From NCBI GenBank assembly GCA_964365905.1, contig CAYIRQ010000054.1, positions 1-9,694 of the forward strand: a stretch of 9,694 nt of DNA, written 5' to 3'. The notes under the pieces were generated by a model. It saw only the letters and a program-made list of their open reading frames with translations, searched no databases and was not told where the DNA came from. Shown in pieces: positions 1 through 6,598 of this stretch; position 1 is the first letter of the stretch, and the number at the start of each line of letters is the position of its first letter. Origin of the DNA: CAYIRQ01 sp964365905. Its GTDB lineage: Bacteria; Patescibacteriota; Gracilibacteria; Peribacterales; Peribacteraceae. Position numbers and translations under genes: made by a program.

Positions 1-1
1 C

Positions 2-772
2 GGCTTCCTTCAGAGGCTGCGTTTGGCAGAAGTTGCCTTACGACTGAGGGAATTCCTGCTCCAGTTTCTCCGTGTGGACGCGATCCGATCCGCCGTGACG
101 GCACTGAGGTACTTCATGTTCGCCGTCATTCTCCGGCGCCTGCGGACGCTGAATCCCGAGACGAACGTCATTGCGAGAGCTGTGACGCACAACCAGAGGA
201 ACATGACCGGCGTGCGTGGCTTCGCCGTTACCCGTTCCAGTTTACTGCTGGGTCCTCTGTCGGCTATTCGGATCAGTAAATCCCTCCCCGTACTCTCCAT
301 CGGACCGCGGACGGAGGGGGAAATTCTGAATCTCATGGCACTGGGGTTCCGCAACATCCGCGCTCTGGATCTCATGTCATATTCCTCGTGGATCACGCTC
401 GGCGACATGCATGCGATGCCATTCAAGGACAACGAATTCTCGGTCGTCATTATGGGATGGGTCCTCGCGTACAGCAATAACCGGCGAAAGGCCGCACTCG
501 AGGCGGTGCGCGTGGTCAAGGACGGCGGCATCATCGCCGTGGGAGTCGCATCGGATCACTCTGAAGAACGAGCGAGGTTGCCCGGCCTCCCGACGACGCA
601 GTCGCTCGCGGAACTGCTCAGCTACTTCGAGCCGCACGTCGGTCACCTCTACTTCGCGCACGACTTTCCTCCCTTCCCGTCCGTGAAACGGTGTAACCTG
701 GTGGCTCTGTTCTCCGTGAAGAAATCTCCCCAGGGACCATCCATCGATCCGCTCAGTGCATCAGCATCCTAA
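2..772 (+). CDS. Class I SAM-dependent methyltransferase-like protein (5' partial)
   Basis: The reading frame is open to the left edge of the window, so the N-terminus is missing; a TTG at 23 is possible but not needed. About 256 codons are visible, ending in TAA. The central part reads as a Rossmann methyltransferase: motif I VLSIGPRTEGE is the SAM-binding glycine region, followed by an acidic strand end (RALDL), then GDMHAMPF, a VVIMGWVLAYS strand and a DGGIIAVGV strand. This order matches Methyltransf_11-type enzymes. The first 60 or so visible residues are rich in Leu and Arg and look like an amphipathic or membrane-associated lead-in. The next gene, a glycosyltransferase, starts 12 bp downstream, so the two are probably co-transcribed and the substrate is probably a sugar of the glycan. 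The substrate cannot be read from the sequence. The methyltransferase fold is fairly certain; catalytic activity is inferred. Confidence 0.8.
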   Translation, partial: GFLQRLRLAEVALRLREFLLQFLRVDAIRSAVTALRYFMFAVILRRLRTLNPETNVIARAVTHNQRNMTGVRGFAVTRSSLLLGPLSAIRISKSLPVLSIGPRTEGEILNLMALGFRNIRALDLMSYSSWITLGDMHAMPFKDNEFSVVIMGWVLAYSNNRRKAALEAVRVVKDGGIIAVGVASDHSEERARLPGLPTTQSLAELLSYFEPHVGHLYFAHDFPPFPSVKRCNLVALFSVKKSPQGPSIDPLSASAS

Positions 773-784
773 CGAACGAAGAAT

Positions 785-2074
785 ATGAAGTTCCGCGAAA
801 CCATCTACCGTTTTTTAGGGACCGCGATCGTGACGGTGGTGGAAATCGTTCGCATACCACTCTTCCTGCTCTGGCATCGGAAGGAGCTTTTGAAGAGTGA
901 ATTCACCTACGCCTACTTCAACCACAGCTTCGGGCACACGGTCATTCAGCTCGATTACCTCTCGCGCCTCTACTTCCCGCATCGCGTGACCGCCGTATGC
1001 ATTGCCCATCCGGATACAAATCCGTACGTGTTCGAGTGTTTCTCGCACAACATCGACATGCTCGTGTGCCCTCAGATTTTTTCGAGATTCAGCGTCCCGT
1101 TCACGACGACGAGCGAGCGCGTGCTGCGCTTCTTCCTGCACCTCTTCGTGGGGTGGTCGGAGCGCCTCCACGTCGTCGACCTCATGACGGTCTACAGAAC
1201 GGTTTCGCTCGCTGGCAATTCGCTCCGCGTGGGCTTGGAGGAGAGCGGGACACTGGTAGTTGATGACGATCATACGGGGTACGCACGTCTCATCGATAGC
1301 GGCATCGGTCATCCGCCCCGACTTCCCGAGCAGATGCTCGCACGCTGCCGCGACGCGATCGGAGCACGCGCTCCGCGATTCTTCGACAAGCCATTTGTGA
1401 CGCTGCACATGCGGGAGAAGGGTGTCGGCAAAGTCTTCGCGACGAGGTCTCGCAATGCCGGTCCGCACGAGAACTATCGAGATGCCGTCTCGTGGCTCAC
1501 ACAGAATGGCTACCACGTCGTCGGCACTGGCGAGACGCGACACGAGTTCTTTCGGGACATCGACGGGTACTGGTCCCTCGAAGATATTGACCTGCCTCCA
1601 GAGCTCCTCAACATCTTCCTCCTCACGGAGTGTGCGCTCTTCATCGGACAGATGTCGGGCGGATACCAGCTTCCGTCATCGCATGGAATCCTCTGCCTCA
1701 TCACGGATGCCATCTTCCACAGACTCGCCACCTTCCGCAGGGAGAACATCCTCCTCTTTAAGCACTTACGAAGACGCAGTACAGGTGAGGTCATCTCGCT
1801 CGTGGACATCTATCGCAATCACAGGGATCTCGCCTTCGGCTACCACTTCCGGGAGAAGGACATCGAAATCATTCCAAATACGCCCGAGGAGATCCTCGAG
1901 GCGGTGCGGGAGTGCATCGCAATCGTTGAAAACCGACTCGCACTCTCCGCGGAAGATCGTGAACTGATCGAACACTTCCGTGCCTTACCGTTCGAGGGAA
2001 TGCACTTGAAGTTCCTCGAGAATCGCACCACCCTGCATGAGCTGCGTCGTTTACGAAAGCAAGGTTTGCTATAG
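785..2074 (+). CDS. TIGR04372-like glycosyltransferase
   Basis: This 429-residue protein resembles the TIGR04372 family of putative glycosyltransferases found in surface-polysaccharide loci. Features recalled for that family are visible: a strand with an Arg, FVTLHMRE, at about residues 204-211; a following Arg/Asn segment and YRDAVSWL, leading to a GYHVVGTGE strand at about 242-250; and a nucleotide-sugar-site-like ALFIGQMSGGYQLPSS segment at about 284-299. The last looks like the donor-binding loop of GT-B enzymes. Residues 12-30 are hydrophobic and may anchor the protein to the inner face of the membrane. The role would be transfer of one sugar onto a lipid-linked glycan; donor and acceptor are unknown. 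The ATG is 12 bp after the stop of the methyltransferase gene, with only a weak purine run (GAAGAA) as a possible ribosome site. The family assignment is from memory of motifs, not a search. Confidence 0.8.
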   Translation: MKFRETIYRFLGTAIVTVVEIVRIPLFLLWHRKELLKSEFTYAYFNHSFGHTVIQLDYLSRLYFPHRVTAVCIAHPDTNPYVFECFSHNIDMLVCPQIFSRFSVPFTTTSERVLRFFLHLFVGWSERLHVVDLMTVYRTVSLAGNSLRVGLEESGTLVVDDDHTGYARLIDSGIGHPPRLPEQMLARCRDAIGARAPRFFDKPFVTLHMREKGVGKVFATRSRNAGPHENYRDAVSWLTQNGYHVVGTGETRHEFFRDIDGYWSLEDIDLPPELLNIFLLTECALFIGQMSGGYQLPSSHGILCLITDAIFHRLATFRRENILLFKHLRRRSTGEVISLVDIYRNHRDLAFGYHFREKDIEIIPNTPEEILEAVRECIAIVENRLALSAEDRELIEHFRALPFEGMHLKFLENRTTLHELRRLRKQGLL

Positions 2075-2075
2075 T
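2067..2075 (+). promoter_or_regulatory. Extended -10 promoter-like element before the mutase gene
   Basis: TGC followed by TATAGT matches the extended -10 consensus (TGnTATAAT) at eight of nine considered positions or nearly so. It overlaps the end of the glycosyltransferase gene. Only 11 nt separate it from the ATG at 2087, so a transcript starting 6-8 nt downstream would have a leader of about 3-5 nt. No good -35 lies 17 nt upstream, which extended -10 promoters tolerate. No Shine-Dalgarno sequence is seen before this ATG. A similar element precedes the GMD gene on the other strand. Confidence 0.4.
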
Positions 2076-2086
2076 CTGCCTCGCTC

Positions 2087-3190
2087 ATGAGCAGTGCTCT
2101 CATCCTCGGTGCCGGATTCGGAGGCGCGACTGCGGCGTACCTCCTGCGACAGAAAGGTTTCGACGTCACCGTGCTCGAGGCGGACACCACGCCCGGAGGG
2201 GGCACGTGGACACGGTTCTGCGGCGGTCACCCCTACACGTTCGGTCCGCGGATCTTCTTCACGCGGGATGAGGAGGTGTACGCGCACATGATGGACATGG
2301 TGAAGTTGCGAAGCTTCTACACCCGCTCGTGGACGTACGTCGAGAGTGACGGACAGTTCCACCACTACCCGATCCAGGAAGCCGACCTACACCTCATGAA
2401 GGACTATGAGAAGGTCGCAGCGGAGTTGGAGCAGGCGAAAGCGAAACGCCCATCCGTGGAGGACTTCGAATCCTACTGGATCGATGCCATCGGCCCGACG
2501 CTCTACGGGAAGTTCGTCGACAAGTACTCGAAGAAGATGTGGGGGATCGACTCGAACAAGGAGCTCGTCGCGGACTTCGAGTGGGTGAATCGGGGAACGC
2601 CGATACGCACGGGGGATGACAGGCTCTACGCAGACCAACTGCAGGGGTACCCGGAGAATATCGAAGGGTACAACCCCTACTTCGCCAAGGCCCTCAAGGA
2701 TGTGACCACGCACTTCAATTGCTACGTGAAGCACTTCGATCCCAAGAAGCGGATCATTCATACGACGCAGGGAGATTTCACCGGGGACATCATCGTCAAT
2801 ACGATCCACGTGGACACACTCTTCTCCTACGCGTTCGGGAAGCTGCGCTACTGCGGGCGCGATTTCCTGAAGGTCGTGCTCCCGGTGGAGTACGCCATGC
2901 CCGAGGATGTGACGTGGATCCACTACAGCGGCGATGAATCCTTCACGCGCGTCACGGAGTTCAAGAAGATCACGAACTACCAGTCTCCGCAGACGCTCCT
3001 CGGCATCGAGATTCCCTCGAACCGAGGACGGTTCTATCCCGTGCAGAGCCTTCCCGAGCTCAAGCGCTACGAGCAGTACAAGACGCTCTTCCCCTTGAAC
3101 TTCTTCTCGATCGGCCGACTCGGCACCTTCAAGTACAAAGGTATAGTAGATGCCATCCGCGAGGCACTCGATCTCGTGAAAACCCTATGA
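2087..3190 (+). CDS. UDP-galactopyranose mutase-like FAD enzyme
   Basis: This 367-residue protein matches the UDP-galactopyranose mutase family in length (360-390) and layout. UGMs use reduced FAD to convert UDP-galactopyranose into UDP-galactofuranose in the cytoplasm. Visible here: the FAD-binding GAGFGG (residues 8-13) with acidic strand end VLEAD; the substrate-lid KYSKKMWG (146-153), carrying Tyr147 and Trp152; TPIR with Arg174; LYADQLQGYP (180-189); FTRVTEF with Arg288; Glu308; RFYPV (315-319); and the C-terminal FAD-binding GRLGTFKY (343-350). Three positions differ from characterised bacterial UGMs. The GPHIFHT motif is GPRIFFT, so both histidines are replaced (Arg55, Phe58). The Asp of YLD near the C-terminus is Gly352. 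The substrate may therefore not be plain UDP-Gal. The stop overlaps the epimerase start as ATGA, so the two are translationally coupled. Glf-family membership is strong; the exact substrate is open. Confidence 0.88.
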   Translation: MSSALILGAGFGGATAAYLLRQKGFDVTVLEADTTPGGGTWTRFCGGHPYTFGPRIFFTRDEEVYAHMMDMVKLRSFYTRSWTYVESDGQFHHYPIQEADLHLMKDYEKVAAELEQAKAKRPSVEDFESYWIDAIGPTLYGKFVDKYSKKMWGIDSNKELVADFEWVNRGTPIRTGDDRLYADQLQGYPENIEGYNPYFAKALKDVTTHFNCYVKHFDPKKRIIHTTQGDFTGDIIVNTIHVDTLFSYAFGKLRYCGRDFLKVVLPVEYAMPEDVTWIHYSGDESFTRVTEFKKITNYQSPQTLLGIEIPSNRGRFYPVQSLPELKRYEQYKTLFPLNFFSIGRLGTFKYKGIVDAIREALDLVKTL

Positions 3191-4104
3191 CGAAGCGCTG
3201 TCTCGTCACCGGCGGCGCGGGCTTCATCGGCTCGCACATCGCGGAACGACTTCTCGGAGAAGGCTGCGACGTGACCGTGCTGGATAACCTCTCGACCGGA
3301 GAGCGTGGGAACGCTCCGGCGGCATGCCACTTCGTCGAAGTAGACATCATGCAACCGGCAGAGCTCGACAAGGCGTTCGCCGGTATCGAGTACGTGTTCC
3401 ATGCTGCAGCACTTCCCCGCATCCAGCCGTCCTTCGATGATCCCGTGCTCCACGAAGAGGTGAATGTCCTCGGCACCGTCAATGTCCTACAAGCGGCACG
3501 TAAGCACGGCGTCAGGAAATTGATCTTCTCGAGCTCCGGGGCATGCTACGGGACGCCGACAGAGATCCCGACGACAGAGGCGGCGGCGATTTCCTGTCTG
3601 AGTCCGTACGCGCTCCAGAAGTACACAGCTGAGCAGTACTGCCTGCTCCTGGGGGAACGGGGGAATCTGCCCATCGTCGCACTGCGCTACTTCAACGTCT
3701 ACGGTCCGCGGTCCTTCAATCCTAAAAATCCCTTCAACGCGTACTCGTCCGTGATCGGTATCTTTCACCATCAGCACAAGACCGGCCAGATGCTCACGAT
3801 CACCGGCGACGGTGAGCAGTCGCGCGACTTCGTCCATGTGCGCGACGTCGCGGAGGCGAACCTGTGCGCGGCGTTCTCGCAGGCACAGGCAACAGTCTGC
3901 AACGTTGGATGCGGCAGTGCCTATACCATCAATCGGATCGCAAGCATGTTCGGAGGGGAGAGCACACACATCCCCGAGCGCAAGGGCGAGGCGCGAGTGA
4001 CACTCGCAGATATCACGCGAGCAAAAGCGGTCCTCGGATGGGAACCGAAGATTCGCCTGGAGGAAGGAATCAAGCTCCTTGATGAACCTTCGGCATACAG
4101 ATGA
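3187..4104 (+). CDS. NAD-dependent sugar-nucleotide epimerase, extended SDR (GalE/WbpP-like)
   Basis: This 305-residue extended short-chain dehydrogenase probably epimerises C4 of a UDP-hexose through a bound-NAD 4-keto intermediate. The NAD motif TGGAGFIG is at residues 8-15, with Asp33 at the end of strand 2, which favours NAD over NADP. The catalytic set is the SSSG segment (115-118), Tyr141 and Lys145 (YALQK). LRYFNVYGPR (167-175) and GDGEQSRDFVHV (207-218) are substrate-domain hallmarks shared with GalE and WbpP. In GEARVTLAD (267-275), Thr272 aligns with E. coli GalE Tyr299, the gatekeeper whose replacement by small residues admits N-acetylated sugars. So UDP-GlcNAc/GalNAc is a plausible substrate. 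It starts inside the mutase stop codon (ATGA), so its product could feed that enzyme. The 3' end overlaps the convergent methyltransferase by 35 bp. UDP-uronate epimerisation or a dehydratase-like role is not excluded. Confidence 0.85.
   Translation: MTKRCLVTGGAGFIGSHIAERLLGEGCDVTVLDNLSTGERGNAPAACHFVEVDIMQPAELDKAFAGIEYVFHAAALPRIQPSFDDPVLHEEVNVLGTVNVLQAARKHGVRKLIFSSSGACYGTPTEIPTTEAAAISCLSPYALQKYTAEQYCLLLGERGNLPIVALRYFNVYGPRSFNPKNPFNAYSSVIGIFHHQHKTGQMLTITGDGEQSRDFVHVRDVAEANLCAAFSQAQATVCNVGCGSAYTINRIASMFGGESTHIPERKGEARVTLADITRAKAVLGWEPKIRLEEGIKLLDEPSAYR
4070..4104. other. Convergent coding overlap of the two operons
   Basis: The last 35 bp of the plus-strand epimerase gene and of the minus-strand methyltransferase gene are the same DNA read on opposite strands. 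There is no room for a conventional terminator between them, and I see no stem followed by a T-run close to either stop codon. Full-length transcripts of the two sets would therefore be complementary at their 3' ends. Confidence 0.75.
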
Positions 4105-4843
4105 ACGACTGTGCCATGTTCGTCGAAACAAACGGCATGAACTGCCACTGCGAATTACCTTGCTCAAACTCGCGGAACGCACGCCGCTCGCCCTTTTCGG
4201 GATCCCCGTAGAAAGCGTTCCACTCATCAAACACGATGACGGTCCCCCGCTGAAGGAAAGGCACGATGAATCGGAGGACGGGGACAGTTGAGTGATACAG
4301 GTCACAATCAACGTACACGACGGCTGCTTTGGTTGGCAGGAGCCGCCGTTGGAGGTCCGGCGTCAACGTTCGATCGTAGAATCCCTTCACCGTCACGAAC
4401 CTCTCCCGCGGAATCCCGTGATCAAGCAGACATTGGATGAAACTCGCTTCATCCATACTCGACTTGCCTTTCTGCCAGATCTCCTGCTTATCAATCTGCT
4501 GAATCTCGGGAAATCCCTCGAAGGAATCGAAGCCAACGAACTGCAAGGACGGAAAGAGCCAGTGGAACGCGTCCCACGCGAGACGCATGGTCATGGCGCT
4601 GCAGCAGCCAAACTCAAAGTAGTATCCGTCGATGGGCCGGTTGACGAACGCGAAGTTGGCGATGCTCTGCATCAGCCACTCGCGATTCCCAACGTGGAAT
4701 TGCCAATATTTCTCCCGCTGCACGCGCCTCTGTTTCTCCTCGCGGAAAGAGATCCCCCTGCGCCACGCTGCGAGCCGGATCCGGAGGGTCTCCGGCACGA
4801 AGGGAACAATAAATCTGCGTAGGCGTTCAGGGAGTCGCTCCAT
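4070..4843 (-). CDS. TylF/MycF-like O-methyltransferase
   Basis: This 257-residue class I methyltransferase resembles the macrocin O-methyltransferase (TylF/MycF, PF05711) family, which methylates sugar hydroxyls with a bound divalent metal. Visible: the SAM-binding YYFEFGCCSAMT (74-85); FVGFDSFEGFPE (102-113), the typical second-strand motif of this family; VKGFYDRTL (152-160); and VVYVDCDLYHST (175-186), with Asp179 and Asp181 at the expected metal/catalytic region. VIVFDEW (202-208) adds a further Asp-Glu pair. The first 45 residues are basic and precede the fold. It is the last gene of the minus-strand set and its start overlaps the cupin gene by 17 bp; no Shine-Dalgarno is seen, so translation probably depends on coupling. 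A methyl cap on a 6-deoxy sugar or another residue of the glycan is a reasonable inference. Family membership is solid; the sugar and hydroxyl are unknown. Confidence 0.85.
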   Translation of the reverse strand: MERLPERLRRFIVPFVPETLRIRLAAWRRGISFREEKQRRVQREKYWQFHVGNREWLMQSIANFAFVNRPIDGYYFEFGCCSAMTMRLAWDAFHWLFPSLQFVGFDSFEGFPEIQQIDKQEIWQKGKSSMDEASFIQCLLDHGIPRERFVTVKGFYDRTLTPDLQRRLLPTKAAVVYVDCDLYHSTVPVLRFIVPFLQRGTVIVFDEWNAFYGDPEKGERRAFREFEQGNSQWQFMPFVSTNMAQSFICMPKVHQGA

Positions 4844-5249
4844 GTGTTGGGAGGAAAACTTTATCTTCGCTCTCGCCCAAGAACGGCCCCTGTTTCACAC
4901 CGATGCACTGCATATCCTCGAGAACGCGTATCGCATGCGCTCCGTGCACGAGGAGAATTGCATCGCCTCTGTGAAGAATAACTTCATGAAATTTTTCTCC
5001 CATCTCCAGGAAAAAGTCCACGGCAACGATGCCCCGTTGGACGACGAACATCTGTTGCATGTCGGCGATGTGCCGGCTGTGGGCTCGGTGGTTGTGCGCG
5101 GGCTCGACGAAACCGGCCTCATGCGCGAGCAAGCCGAACTGCAGGGAGGAGGCGGCGGGGGAAAAGAACGTTGTTCGATCTGCCGACACATCCGATCGGA
5201 GAATTTCCGCGTAGCGGATGCCGTCTCGTTCGATGACTTCGAAGGCCAT
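4827..5249 (-). CDS. Small cupin-fold protein
   Basis: This is a 140-residue single-domain protein. The frame can begin at an ATG at 5282, but I chose the ATG at 5249. The longer version would overlap the upstream glycosyltransferase, and its 11 extra residues add nothing recognisable, whereas MAFEVIERDG begins a plausible first strand. Cupin features: a His-rich EPAHNHRAHSRH stretch (49-60) running into MQQMFVVQRGIVAVDFF (64-80), the first cupin motif, and a second motif GDAILLVHGAHAI (95-107) with His105. The usual motif-1 Glu position appears to be Gln. The tail holds KQGPFLG (119-125). Cupins in glycan loci include sugar isomerases, epimerases and WbuC-like proteins of unknown role; I cannot place this one. 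The start codon overlap with the downstream methyltransferase (17 bp) suggests coupled production. Fold likely, function unknown. Confidence 0.72.
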   Translation of the reverse strand: MAFEVIERDGIRYAEILRSDVSADRTTFFSPAASSLQFGLLAHEAGFVEPAHNHRAHSRHIADMQQMFVVQRGIVAVDFFLEMGEKFHEVILHRGDAILLVHGAHAIRVLEDMQCIGVKQGPFLGESEDKVFLPTHGATP

Positions 5250-5258
5250 AACAAGAGA

Positions 5259-5264
5259 AGTATA
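5259..5264 (-). promoter_or_regulatory. TATACT -10-like box before the cupin gene
   Basis: Read on the minus strand, TATACT lies 9 nt before the chosen ATG at 5249, in the 29-bp gap between the glycosyltransferase stop and the cupin start. A TTGACG hexamer (5277-5282) sits upstream, but the spacer is only 12 nt, too short for an ordinary sigma-70 pair. No Shine-Dalgarno is present. It could drive a near-leaderless cupin/methyltransferase transcript, independent of the longer operon. Confidence 0.33.
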
Positions 5265-5278
5265 CGCGCGAAGATTCG

Positions 5279-6598
5279 TCAACGCGACGACGTCCGCCGT
5301 GCTACTGCCTCGACGAGCAGCCGCTCGAGTTTCCCTCCGACAATCGCTGGTGTGAAGCAGCGCTCGTAGGTTTCGCGACCGGATCGACGGAGCACTGTAT
5401 TCAGTGCCGAGTCTGTCGCCGCTCGCACGAGAAGTTTCCCCGCCTCCTTTGGACCAGAGAGGAGGACTGCATTTTGCAAATGTTCGAGCTCTGGGATAGC
5501 CTCCCTGCTCCCCTCATGCGCGACGAGGCAGAGTCCCGACGCCCACGCGACGAGATGGCGAGTATTCGCGGCTCTGAGCGGCCCGGCATTATTGAGCAGG
5601 CAGAAAAGATCGGCGGACTGGAGCTCCTGCTCGAGATCCGCGACGAAGCCGTGTCGAATGATATTCGGCTGATGCAGGAGCGACTCGATCTCCGGGAACG
5701 GTTCACCACCCCCGATGATGTGCACTTCAAATGGACGATCGCCCATTGCGCGTCTCAAGTGCGGCATCACGTCGCGCAGAAGGTAACGCAGTCCGTACGT
5801 GCTGCCTGTCCTGTCCAGGTACCCCACGTGCCCGATGATCTTGATCGGACCGCTCTTCCGTTCCATCGCGACGGGCGCACCAGAGTCCACCCACGTATTG
5901 CCGACATAGAACGAGCGGGCGTGTCCATGGGCACGGTAAAAATCGCTGTTACGGGCGGTGATATTGGCGATGGCATCAACTCCCTGCATGAGCCTGAGGT
6001 GCGCTCTCCGAAAGAGAGCGCTGCGCATGATACTGTCCAGTCGCCTGACGACGGCAGAGGTGCCGCGCCTCTGGCCAGTATGAAAAAGCGCATAATCCTT
6101 GACCGAGCGCGCCCACGAAGGTTCGTAATCGATGTCTCCGTGATACGCGACTCGTGGTACGGTTTTCAGTCCATGTGTCGCAGCCACCCCCTGCGTACAC
6201 CAGAGAGGAAGAATGACATCGGGTGCTGCTGCTTGAATATGGGAGGATACTTCCTTCCGCAAAAGTGAGCCCGGATAGAAATATTCGATTGCGTACTTGG
6301 GGTTAAAAAATAATCGCAAAGTTCGAAACCTCTGCACATCGCGCGTGAGACGGTCGGCGACGAACAGTGGCGGCAGTACGTCCACCCCGCTCTCGCGAAG
6401 CTGTCTCAACTCCGCGGCTTCCGCCTCATTCAATTCCAATGCCTTGCGTGATTGATCGAAGAGCAGTTGCAGAACGAGTGTGTGTCCGCGCGATCGCAGC
6501 TCCTCGAAGAGTGCGCGTGTGACCACGTGCAAGGCCGTGACGCCGGGCGTCCCATGGAACCGAAACGGAACGGCGCTCGTGAGGAGGAAGATCTTCAC
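5279..6598 (-). CDS. Glycosyltransferase, GT4-like (GT-B fold)
   Basis: This is a 439-residue protein from a GTG start. An ATG at 6625 would add nine residues (MDRCFLREP). I prefer the GTG because it forms a GTGA overlap with the stop of the upstream oxidoreductase and gives the usual family opening MKIFLLTSAVP. The N-terminal half has a GTPG loop (16-19) and mixed strands ending in VILPLW and VPRVAYHGD. The C-terminal GT4-type donor domain shows IIGHVGYLDRTGSTYGLRYL (254-273), VHIIGGGEPFPEIESL (292-307), NIIRHGFVADLEQELQSAD (312-330) and a REAIPELEHL loop (365-374) where GT4 enzymes carry the ExxxxxxxE nucleotide-sugar motif. It would act at the cytoplasmic membrane face, adding a sugar from an NDP or GDP donor. 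Its place after the GMD/oxidoreductase pair makes a GDP-deoxyhexose donor attractive but unproven. Confidence 0.83.
   Translation of the reverse strand: MKIFLLTSAVPFRFHGTPGVTALHVVTRALFEELRSRGHTLVLQLLFDQSRKALELNEAEAAELRQLRESGVDVLPPLFVADRLTRDVQRFRTLRLFFNPKYAIEYFYPGSLLRKEVSSHIQAAAPDVILPLWCTQGVAATHGLKTVPRVAYHGDIDYEPSWARSVKDYALFHTGQRRGTSAVVRRLDSIMRSALFRRAHLRLMQGVDAIANITARNSDFYRAHGHARSFYVGNTWVDSGAPVAMERKSGPIKIIGHVGYLDRTGSTYGLRYLLRDVMPHLRRAMGDRPFEVHIIGGGEPFPEIESLLHQPNIIRHGFVADLEQELQSADLFCLLNNAGPLRAANTRHLVAWASGLCLVAHEGSREAIPELEHLQNAVLLSGPKEAGKLLVRAATDSALNTVLRRSGRETYERCFTPAIVGGKLERLLVEAVARRTSSR
6001..6021. repeat. Perfect 8-bp inverted repeat inside the GT4 gene
   Basis: GCGCTCTC and GAGAGCGC flank a 5-nt loop, forming a GC-rich hairpin in either transcript. 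It lies in the coding sequence of the glycosyltransferase, in a Ser-Ala-Leu-Phe-Arg-Arg-Ala stretch, and no T-run follows on either strand. It may only reflect codon choice. Confidence 0.4.

Noticed and set aside
23..25. TTG as the true start of the first gene
   Set aside because: The same frame is open back to the window edge with no stop, so the gene is better treated as 5' partial.
815..1543. Minus-strand open frame of 242 codons
   Set aside because: It is antisense to the TIGR04372-like glycosyltransferase, with Arg/Glu/His-rich low-information sequence.
3487..4311. Minus-strand open frame of 274 codons
   Set aside because: It is antisense to the SDR epimerase and runs through the methyltransferase end in another frame, with Cys/Arg-rich composition and no motif.
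5259..5282. TTGACG/TATACT as a classical sigma-70 promoter
   Set aside because: The spacer is 12 nt, well below the usual 16-18; only the -10-like box is retained as a weak candidate.
4292..5369. Plus-strand open frames (176 and 245 codons) opposite the TylF-like methyltransferase and cupin
   Set aside because: They lie antisense to genes with clear motifs, show no domain pattern, and have Arg/Ser/His-rich composition typical of shadow frames in GC-rich DNA.
6001..6021. Hairpin as an intrinsic terminator
   Set aside because: It is mid-gene and no T-run follows on either strand.
5474..6268. Plus-strand open frame of 264 codons
   Set aside because: It is antisense to the GT4 glycosyltransferase, whose C-terminal domain motifs are clear; the frame has no recognisable motif.
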